Shown: in pieces, positions 57,265 to 64,000 of the stretch
Numbering within the stretch: the stretch's first letter is position 1
How the letters are laid out: every line of letters starts with the position of its first letter
Source: Phytophthora sp. 'mugwort'
Taxonomy: Eukaryota > Oomycota > Peronosporomycetes > Peronosporales > Peronosporaceae
Assembly (NCBI GenBank): GCA_033558025.1
Contig: JAUCEF010000018.1
Coordinates: forward strand, 3,162,001-3,226,000
DNA length: 64,000 nucleotides
Reading direction: 5' to 3'
Notes under the pieces: generated by a model
Told to the model about the DNA's origin: nothing
Databases searched by the model: none
What the model saw: the letters and a program-made list of their open reading frames with translations, nothing else
Made by a program: the position numbers and the translations under genes

Positions 57265-57560
57265 GTGACTTTAATTGCTATGCTTGTTTTAGCTACGACC
57301 ATCTTCTTTAATCTTCTTCTATATGCGTACTCTGTTGGTGTCACAAGAAGCCGCCTCGAGAACGTCAGCTACTTCGCTGCCACTGAGTACTGGTCAGCCA
57401 CTGAATACGGGTGGTGTTTGATTCGATGTCGTAAAATACTGGTAATGTTTGTTCACGGTCGACGGAGCAATGATCATATTTATACAACATGGAGTGCGAC
57501 TCAAGAGGAGCGTGGCTGTAGGAATACCTACAGTGCCTCCAAACCATGTTTACTCTTGCA
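57265..57560 (-). repeat. Second copy of the candidate gypsy LTR (inverted)
   Basis: Reverse complement is homologous to 48240-48535 along nearly its whole length, with many substitutions and small gaps. It follows (on its own strand) the ORF at 57602-58060, as a 3' LTR would follow the end of a pol gene. Confidence 0.5.
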
Positions 57561-57601
57561 CAGCAACAAACGCGGCGCGAAGGCCATTGAACAAACCTTC
57601 C

Positions 57602-58060
57602 TCAACAATGCTGCAACCTTGGCTGGCACGCCATTGAAGAGGTCCCCCATCGCCTCGTAGGTGCTTCCGGCGTCCTCAAATCCATGCCAGGAATCTTCCC
57701 GTTGCCTGTGGATGTGAAGGTCCGGCGAATCATCATAGTTGGCGGAATGATCTCGAGCTTGTCCACTTGAATGGGGAGATCGCTATCGTCGTGGATTGCC
57801 AGGAGTTCGGCTTCTCGATACCCGCGAGGGTCGCTTGCAACAAATGCCATCGTGAAGTACTCAAATATCTCGTCGGGTTGTAGTGTCTCAGGGGGCAGCT
57901 CATGAGCCGCCAATCCAACTATGGTTTGAACGAAGTGTGCCCTCTTCGGATATGACTGCTTGACCTCCACGGCTCGCATAGCGACACCGTGTAAGTCACT
58001 GTCAATTCGCATGAGGGAGATCATTAAGATTAAGATGCGCAGTGTTTTTTTATTTTTCAT
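57602..58060 (-). CDS. Hypothetical ORF, possibly the 3' end of a retroelement polyprotein
   Basis: A 152-aa ATG-started ORF with a Lys/Ile/Leu N-terminus (MKNKKTLRILILMISLM) and an acidic, globular-looking middle (LPPETLQPDEIFEYFTMAFV, IHDDSDLPIQVDKLEIIPPT). I recognise no domain. It lies immediately upstream of the inverted candidate LTR at 57265-57560, which suggests the tail of a retroelement ORF. It is uninterrupted, unlike nearby elements, so a genuine small gene is also possible. Confidence 0.35.
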   Translation of the reverse strand: MKNKKTLRILILMISLMRIDSDLHGVAMRAVEVKQSYPKRAHFVQTIVGLAAHELPPETLQPDEIFEYFTMAFVASDPRGYREAELLAIHDDSDLPIQVDKLEIIPPTMMIRRTFTSTGNGKIPGMDLRTPEAPTRRWGTSSMACQPRLQHC

Positions 58061-58542
58061 TCCGTGCGTGCTGCTAAGAATCGGCGCCTGTTGTTAGCAG
58101 CTCCCCGCAAAAACCCTCTTGTTATGCATAGCAAGAACAATCTACAGTCTATATAGCAGCTTCTGTTATCTGTAATTCCCCTGTTAATCTTATCCTAGCA
58201 AGTAAGTTCTGTGGTGGGTTGTTAAAGCACATTTAACTGTGGTATGTAGACTTTACGTGATATTTAACCATTGTACATGTATTAGTTAGGACAGGGTTGA
58301 CCGTACATGTAGACAAAATGGGACCTGATTTTGGGTCCTTGGCGGGATCTGTAGCATTAGCTCACAAATATGAAAAGTCACTGACCGCACTGTTTGTGCA
58401 ATTTATGCCAGATGTTGGCGCGGCTTTAGCAAGAATTCTTGTGGCTCTCCCACCCCACACACATACTTCATAACTGAAGCTGCGCCACGTCCAACACGGC
58501 ATTTTCGATCTCTTTAACCGTCGTGCGTAGGCAAAGAAGATT

Positions 58543-59668
58543 ATGGCGTCCAAGTCCAAGAACCCCATGGTGGCCACGACGGCAGGCGCCATCGCCGGTG
58601 GCATTGAGACGCTCACCATTTGGCCGATGGAGATGATTAAAACCAACCTGCAACTGGGCACCATGCGCGGTCAGTACACTGGAATGATCGGCGGCTTCCG
58701 CTACCATGTCCAGACGGACGGTGTCGGATCACTGTACCGTGGACTGGCGCCCGTACTCGTAGGCTCCATCCCCAAGGCCGGTATCCGGTTCGGAGCCTTC
58801 GACTTCATCAAGCGGAAGCTGGCGGACGAGAACGGCAAGACGTCGGCTGTGCGCAACCTCGCGGCGGGTATGATGGCCGGCGCTATCGAGGCCACTCTCA
58901 CTACGACACCTGTAGGTTAATTGGGCAAAAGGAATTGGTCGAGATGCTGATCTGTTATTTCTGGCGGCTCTGCAGATTGAGACGCTTAAGACCAAGTTGA
59001 TCGGCGCCAATGCTGGTGTATGGGAAGGAACGAAGATGATCCTCGCGAAGGAGGGCATCCGTGGTATTTATCAAGGACTATGGGCAACAATCCTGAAGCA
59101 AGTACGTGAAGAAGAAGTTGTGAGGTGATTACCAAGGGGTTGAAAAGACTGACGACGGCTGTGCTATGTATTAAAGTCGACCAACCAAGGTCTACGCTTC
59201 ATGTGGTTCAGCGAGTTCCAGAGGCGCGTGAACCCCGAGTTTCTACAGCGCCATGGAATTATCAACGATGCCCAGAACATGACTGGCAGTCAGCGAGCAT
59301 CGCTGAGTCTTATTGGTGGCATGACGGCCGGCATCTTCAGCGTCTTCGGCAATAATCGTACGTGTCAGTGGGTCTTGTGGCTTTGTTGCCTGGATGATTT
59401 GCTAATGGATGCGTTTCGTGAATTGACAATTCTGTATGCGCAAACAGCGTTTGACGTAGTGAAGACGCGGATGCAGGGATTACAGGCGCAAAAGTACAAG
59501 AGCACGCTTGATTGTTTTCGGCAGATGCTGCTGCATGAAGGCGTGGGGTCGTTTTACGCCGGTGTTGTGCCGAGGTTAGGCCGCGTCATTCCCGGCCAGG
59601 GTGTCATCTTCATGTCGTACGACAGCATCACAGTGACCGTGTCACGCTACATCGAGGGCGGAAGGTGA
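58543..59668 (+). CDS. Mitochondrial carrier, tricarboxylate/citrate transporter type (SLC25A1-like)
   Basis: Exchanges citrate and related tricarboxylates or malate across the inner mitochondrial membrane, if the closest family is right. Exons 58543-58911, 58976-59101, 59177-59357 and 59448-59668 give 298 aa, the standard carrier length. The three repeats each show the carrier signature: PMEMIKTNLQLG, PIETLKTKLIG and PFDVVKTRMQG, the last created only after splicing (C|CG at the exon 3/4 junction). Glycine-rich even helices (TTAGAIAGGIETL, NLAAGMMAGAIEA, SLIGGMTAGIFSV) and EGIRGIYQGLWATILKQ, with STNQGLRF, match citrate carriers best. No cleavable presequence, as expected for carriers. Confidence 0.93.
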
Positions 59669-61282
59669 AGTGCTCAGCAAGCCAGTCGATCGGCTACCAG
59701 TGCGGTCGCCGCCCGATTCGCATCTGTTTTAACGAGTTCACTATGCACTAGAGGGAAGGGAGACGCGACTAAGTACTACGCAGCATCAGGCACTACATGT
59801 TGAACACTAACCTAGAGAGTGAGTGATCCAAGGTAAACATGATTCAGACGTTGTAAGTTTTCCACCAGTGTAGGTAATTGCGCTGTGTCGATGTATTCTG
59901 ATGCAGAACTACGGCATTAGCACATATTGTAGCAAGTTTACCCTGGTCGATCCACGTTAGGAGACGTACTGATTTCGATGTCTATTTGATAGTTATCCCC
60001 AGGGTTGTTATTTTTGCAGCAGTACATGTTATTTGCCCGTCAAGTTCAGAAGAGAGTATCAGGTCTAGAGATCGATGATATCGTAGTGCATGAAAACAGC
60101 AAAGCGGAAGGCCACTGACTCATGTTTGAAAGAGTTTCGGGAGGCTTTTTACAGCTGAAAAAATAAGACGATTGCAACTGCTCCTTGTACGATGGTGGCT
60201 GCGATCTCCTGCGTTGGGAGTGGTTAGCAACTTGTAACTACCAAACATTGGTGTCGTCGCAAACCCGGATTGTGTTGAAACATAGGCGCAAATCCTCCTG
60301 GGTAGGTAGGTATACCTGTAATGCTCTATGAAAAAAAAAAAAAAAAAAAGAAAAAGAGTATAATCTTTATCTTTTACCCGTTTTAGTTTGAAAAATAAGC
60401 TTGGTTGTGTTCGCCAATTGCCTTCTTATTCTGTCTTATGAGGATCATAAACTGGATCATATTGTTGCTGAAGGTGGTAGATCACGTGTTGTTCGAAGTA
60501 TTTTACACCAAAAGTGACCTGCACCCCGTGCACATCAGCATCATAGCTGAGCCCTTAGCAGACTTGGGATTATAAGACGAGTCCTGTACATCTTGATTTA
60601 TCATACTTGTAAACTCAAAGGTGACATGATCAAATATTTCGGTGAATCGTACCGATATTTCTTTGTCATAGACTATCCTACTTTACAAAGCACAAGATAT
60701 AACATGTAATCGTGTTGAGTCACCAAGTGAACGAATCGTAGCAAAATATTTGTATGTGAAGAGGCATGGAGAATTCCGGCTCTTCCAAAATGACCCGAAG
60801 GCCCTCGTATAACATCCGAATGTCTGAAGAAGCTTTGTGTGATGGCGTGCACAATGGCAAAAATAAACACACAAAGTTGATACAAGCTCGAAAGTTGTAC
60901 CCCCCCCCCACACACACACACCTTAAAAGAAAAGCTTAAAACGACAAATACACAAAATGGGTTGCAGAAGAGCACAATAATATTCTAAGCGCAATGGCAA
61001 GCGGGCGAGGACACATGCAGAAAAATCGCGACGAGGCCTTTCAAAAGTGCTGTCACTGACAGTTGAGGCAGTGTATATTCTATCCTTTCGCGTTGTTGAG
61101 TTTGTAAACATGTAGTCAATGCATGTGTTTTGAACCAGTTGTAATGGACAATGATGACAAAGCACTGAACATGATAGGTACGTCTATCAACACATTGCAT
61201 TTTGCTTTAGATCGTTGACAACTAGTTCAGCTTCCGTTGGCTGGCAGGAACAGCGTATCAAGAAGCACACTTGACGGCTCCA
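59669..61282. other. Long intergenic region with simple repeats
   Basis: 1.6 kb with no credible gene. It contains an A-rich tract at 60331-60357 and a C run followed by CA repeats at 60900-60922. Minus-strand ORFs around 60673-60975 overlap in all three frames across the CA/C tract and show no domain. Confidence 0.5.
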
Positions 61283-62235
61283 CTAGAAGTTATAACGGGA
61301 CTTGATATGCTCAAGGACACGACGCAGCATCCAACCGTCACCGAGTAATCGTCGGCAAGGAGCCTGTCTTCATGATGCAGAGCGGGAAGTCTGCGTTAGG
61401 CTGGTCCGTGGGCTCATAGAAATCGGGAAGTCCGAAACCGTGGCCGATTTCGTGGGCCACGATCACCAGCTGATCCTGGTCGATGGATGAAATCATGGAT
61501 TCCTCGTCCACGCGCTGGCCCCAGTCGCCACCGGCACCACCGCCCTGGGCCAACGTTGGCCACAGCGACATGTCGAACGGCTCTCCCTTGCAAGAGTTAG
61601 TGTCAGCGTTGGCCGCGAAGTCCTTGTGCTTGTAGCAGGAGTCAGAACACTGCGGAATGCCGTCCGAGTCCTTTTCGGTTGTGTAGATGGTACCGAGCGA
61701 GTCGTCGGTCCGGTCCAGTCGAAAAGTGAGGCATCACGCGTCGCCCATCCGACAATCTTCACCTCGATCGTCTCAAACGGCCAGCAATTGTACCCGATGA
61801 GCCATTCGTTCCAAGCTTTGAACTGCCTGTTAAGCATAGCCTTGAACTTGACAGCGACGGTTTTCGAAAGCTTGTTGGTACTGTCCCAACGGACGCAGTA
61901 GCTGAGTTTGCATTTTTTGGTCACCAGCTGGTCGAAGATATATTTCTTGAAATCCGGGACGCACTTGGCCATACGATTTGCCCAATCCAGTCCACATCCG
62001 ACGATGTAATGTATGCGTCCGGGTTGCCAACGACACACTTGTCGCTTCCCGAGGTGACGTCGCCAAAGGTAGCGTGCACGCCAGTCGAGTTTCCGGAAGT
62101 CGACGGGGTCTCGGCATTTGATCCCTCCGTGGAAGACTGTGTGGAAAGCGAGTCAGGTGTGTCACCGTTTGATTCCTCGCTTGAGTTTTGTGACGGAAAA
62201 GAGTCCGTCGTGCTAAGTAGTATATACTGGAACAT
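61283..62235 (-). pseudogene. Zinc metalloprotease (HEIGHGFGLPDFY type), frameshifted
   Basis: On the minus strand from ATG 62235, a Ser/Thr/Asn-rich N-terminal region is followed by CVVGNPDAYITSSDVDW. The frame then shifts and continues CVPDFKKYIFDQLV, WLIGYNCWPFETIEVKIVGW and SLFDWTG. It shifts again to the catalytic ORF 61338-61571 with VAHEIGHGFGLPDFYEP (zinc-binding HExxHxxGxxD). The C-terminus (DGWMLRRVLEHIKSRYNF, stop at 61283) is in yet another frame. So at least three single-base indels (near 61975, 61720 and 61345) break an otherwise complete secreted-protease-like gene. No convincing signal peptide is visible at the predicted start. Either a recent pseudogene or consensus errors. 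Confidence 0.72.
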
Positions 62236-62326
62236 TACGCCGGCAGTTTTTTTTACTTTCCGAAATTTACCAACGAGAACAATCCTGGAACGTTCTTTCG
62301 AGGCAGCTGCTATTTCGACGACGCAA

Positions 62327-62461
62327 CCTCTCGACCACCTGAGAGCGAAAGAGACATCTTTTAATTCTTGAGGTAGTTTTAGAGCCGCTCGACCACTGAG
62401 ATCTCACAGTTGTTCGTCGACGCCCCCTCTCGACCAGCTGAGAGCGAGAGGGCGCATCCTC
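62327..62461. repeat. Spaced direct repeats, each with an internal hairpin
   Basis: cctctcgaccacctgagagc at 62327 and cctctcgaccagctgagagc at 62426 are near-identical 36-bp units with a weaker third copy near 62383. Each unit contains CTCTC...GAGAG, able to form a small stem-loop. The repeats sit between the metalloprotease and the AT-rich virus-like segment. Confidence 0.7.
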
Positions 62462-62609
62462 TACTTATTATTGCTACTTCACTTTGAATCTGGTGTGAAG
62501 CAATAAATTTTTTCTATAGAAAGAACAAATGATCCTGATATAAAAATCTTAGTTATATAAAGTCCATATCATATATACGATCAACCGATCCAACCAACCG
62601 ACCATAACC

Positions 62610-62801
62610 ATGTGCAACTCAACCACTATCAACGCCATTGATAACTTCTGTTTAGTTTCCGAACGTCTTGCCACTAACCATAGGGGACAGGTAGCCAGCT
62701 GTAAGTTTTGTACTGTTCTTAACTTCTGTTTCTGTAGTGGATTAACGACTATTGCGGCTATCGATAAGAAGTATGAGGAAATTACCATTTGCGAACAGTA
62801 G
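62610..62801 (+). CDS. Small Cys-containing ORF at start of the virus-like segment
   Basis: 63-aa intronless ORF opening MCNSTTINAIDNFCLVSERL, with a Cys pair region CKFCTVLNFCFC that might bind a metal. It is preceded by AT-rich DNA, and it ends 26 bp before the next start codon. I recognise no family. It is listed because of its tight packing with the following ORFs. Confidence 0.4.
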   Translation: MCNSTTINAIDNFCLVSERLATNHRGQVASCKFCTVLNFCFCSGLTTIAAIDKKYEEITICEQ

Positions 62802-62827
62802 CGAGAGAAAGTCGTTTAGATTCGAGA

Positions 62828-63214
62828 ATGATGTACCCTGAAGAGAGTGTTTACTTCGCTGATATGGATCATATTGCTGAGACGGATGGATGGGGTACTA
62901 CATACTCAACTGATATCGATCTAGAGGGTGAATACTTAAGTACTTTGGTAGAAGCTTATGAAGTATTCTCTGACATGACATATCCAATGATTATGTATCC
63001 AAATGTTAACTCTTTTCGTTTCCACCTTCTTCAACAGATCGAAACGGAGGTCATCCTTATGAAAGACGTTATTGCTGAACAAACTCATAAGAGGCTTTTC
63101 CGTGAGTACATTTCTGAAGAACTCATAGCTGAGGTAATGCATCCATCACGATTGATGAAGCAACTAAACAACTTCGATGATATCGAAGATTTCTTTAAAT
63201 CAATGGGTTGCTAA
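62828..63214 (+). CDS. Virus-like ORF with C-terminal HPSR...DDIEDF motif
   Basis: Intronless 128-aa ORF starting MMYPEESVYFADMDHIAE, acidic at the N-terminus and helical in the second half (IAEQTHKRLFREYISEELIA). It ends VMHPSRLMKQLNNFDDIEDF and a few residues more. Short C-terminal segments of the form 'HPxRxxKxxxxxxDIDD' are typical of many proteins of nucleocytoplasmic large DNA viruses. The codon choice is more AT-rich than in the flanking oomycete genes. Function unknown; viral origin is inferred from this motif and the context. Confidence 0.55.
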   Translation: MMYPEESVYFADMDHIAETDGWGTTYSTDIDLEGEYLSTLVEAYEVFSDMTYPMIMYPNVNSFRFHLLQQIETEVILMKDVIAEQTHKRLFREYISEELIAEVMHPSRLMKQLNNFDDIEDFFKSMGC

Positions 63215-63255
63215 ATTCTGAATTATTTTTTTATAAAAAACAAATTAAAGAGGCT

Positions 63256-63438
63256 ATGTATATAGATACCCCACCTGATAACATGTCGTTCGAACTAACT
63301 TTTGGAAAATACAAGAACAGGGCTATTGAGGAGGTATATGCTTCCGACCCTGGCTATTGTCGGTGGATGCACAACCAACCCATCCTCAACATCAGTGATG
63401 ATATTAAAAACATTTCTACGTACGAAGCTTCTCAATAA
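63256..63438 (+). CDS. ExoX C-terminal-like domain ORF, first copy
   Basis: 60-aa ORF; ATG 63256 or the internal ATG 63283 (MSFELTFGKYKNRAIEEVYA) could start it. The phrase FGKYKNRAIEEV...DPGYCRWM matches the small 'FGKYKGKxxxEVxxxDPxYxxWL' domain found at the C-terminus of ExoX-like exonucleases and as stand-alone or repeated modules in giant viruses. The frame closes at 63438 just before a second such domain in another frame, so the two may once have been one protein. Confidence 0.55.
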   Translation: MYIDTPPDNMSFELTFGKYKNRAIEEVYASDPGYCRWMHNQPILNISDDIKNISTYEASQ

Positions 63439-63454
63439 TGACAACTCTTACTTG

Positions 63455-63577
63455 ATGAGCTGGGGTAAATACAAAGGTAAGACACTAAAACAGATCAGTC
63501 GTATGGATCCAAACTATATCGATTGGCTTCTTAAGAGTGAATTCGTGATTGAGAAGCTACTCAAGGAATTGAACTAA
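63455..63577 (+). CDS. ExoX C-terminal-like domain ORF, second copy
   Basis: 40-aa ORF from ATG 63455: MSWGKYKGKTLKQISRMDPN and YIDWLLKSEFVIEKLLKELN. It is a complete second 'GKYKGK...DPxYxxWLL' module in a different frame from the first. Either two overlapping small genes or one two-domain gene split by a one-base shift near 63430. Confidence 0.5.
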   Translation: MSWGKYKGKTLKQISRMDPNYIDWLLKSEFVIEKLLKELN

Positions 63578-63580
63578 GAT

Positions 63581-63599
63581 AAAAAAAAATATTTTTTTT
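63581..63599. terminator. A/T palindrome between convergent ORFs
   Basis: aaaaaaaaatattttttttt lies 3 bp past the end of the + ORF and about 30 bp before the end of the - ORF. A symmetrical A-run/T-run between convergent genes fits a bidirectional transcription-end signal, as is common in compact viral genomes. Confidence 0.4.
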
Positions 63600-63630
63600 G
63601 TTAGCTTACAAGACTATCAAAGTAGCTCTA

Positions 63631-64000
63631 CTAAGCTGTGGTAAAATCGATCATCTCCCCGGTCAAGCGATCCAATGTCAGCTCTTGCTCACTCACAACC
63701 AATACGAGCATGTTTGTACCCTGGCAACCGGCATTCACGCCCTGAACCTGAATTGCTTGTGGAATATCCTTCTCGGTCAAGCGACTAACATCTGCGATAA
63801 GAACGCGGTTAGTTAGCGACCATGTCTGGTAGTCAAGAAGACCATTCACCAACTCAGGAGTCAGATCACCGTTGAAGAGATCTTAGCCAGTTCGTTGTGG
63901 AAGTGGTGGAGGTCGTAGTCATGGCTAATGTCGAACACCTGAGTAGAACCAATGCGAATATTGAAGTTGCGAATGCTCGAACCAGGGTGGAGAGTCCAAG
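63631..64000 (-). CDS. Partial ORF, possible double-jelly-roll capsid-like C-terminus
   Basis: The ORF 63631-63852 ends at 63631 and reads DYQTWSLTNRVLIADVSRLT, then EKDIPQAIQVQGVN and LVLVVSEQELTLDRLTGE. Upstream, in a frame shifted by one near 63875, is IRIGSTQVFDISHDYDLHHF, continuing past the window end. The alternation of short beta-like strands, the 'W....R....DVSRL..KDI' phrase and a terminal 'LVLV..EQ' strand are reminiscent of capsid proteins of small dsDNA viruses of the Polinton-like/virophage type. This is pattern resemblance only; the frame is broken once and truncated by the window edge. Confidence 0.35.

Noticed and set aside
1..64000. CRISPR arrays, bacterial operons, ribosome binding sites or tRNA genes
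   Set aside because: No regularly spaced direct repeats, no prokaryotic gene organisation, and no tRNA cloverleaf recognised by eye; a tRNAscan-type search was not possible.

Overview
The window looks like nuclear DNA of an oomycete (Phytophthora or downy-mildew type). This is inferred from short GT-AG introns (about 60-120 nt), small intergenic gaps around housekeeping genes, the mixture of Ty3/gypsy, Copia, MULE, mariner and hAT remnants, and a fragment of AT-rich mitochondrial LSU rRNA. No species-specific marker was found, so the assignment is moderate.

Layout. 196-2017 (-) is an intact eight-exon voltage-gated K+ channel gene. 2066-23300 is a transposon-rich block: a Copia remnant; four nearly identical hAT segments in two head-to-head tandem pairs (a 2.8 kb arm at 3274-6088 mirrored at 7955-10769); a mariner-like transposase; two MULE relics, one with recognisable terminal inverted repeats; a PIF1-type helicase scrap; and two more mariner pieces. 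23402-43266 is a gene island: MED12 (+), an EF-hand protein (-), TAF13 (+), a 443-aa nuclear protein with a C-terminal PCNA-binding (PIP-box-like) motif (+), the histone chaperone ASF1 (+), the arginine methyltransferase PRMT1 (-), ribosomal protein eL24 (-), a 0.5 kb nuclear copy of mitochondrial LSU rRNA (NUMT), and a mitochondrial-type PLP aminotransferase (+). 43887-58060 is a second repeat block: a hAT relic, a broken SET-domain gene, a FAR1-type MULE, a decayed Ty3/gypsy element and a SWIM-type MULE. 58543-59668 (+) is a mitochondrial citrate-type carrier. 61283-62235 (-) is a zinc metalloprotease broken by frameshifts. The last 1.5 kb (about 62480-64000) changes character: it is AT-rich, with tightly packed intronless ORFs carrying ExoX-C-type 'GKYKGK...DPxYxxW' motifs, a C-terminal HPSR...DDIEDF motif of giant-virus type, and a convergent ORF that may be the end of a capsid-like protein. 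This looks like the edge of an integrated DNA virus or virus-like element.

Functionally the island is rich in the RNA polymerase II and chromatin machinery: MED12 (Mediator kinase module), TAF13 (TFIID), ASF1 (H3-H4 deposition), PRMT1 (H4R3-type methylation) and a putative PCNA-binding protein sit within 16 kb, separated by gaps of only a few hundred bases. MED12, TAF13, the PIP-box protein, ASF1, the aminotransferase, the carrier and the K+ channel all splice into uninterrupted reading frames of exact codon length. The transposon ORFs on either side are broken. The most unusual items are the hAT palindrome, the NUMT lying 85 bp upstream of the aminotransferase start codon, and the virus-like right edge.
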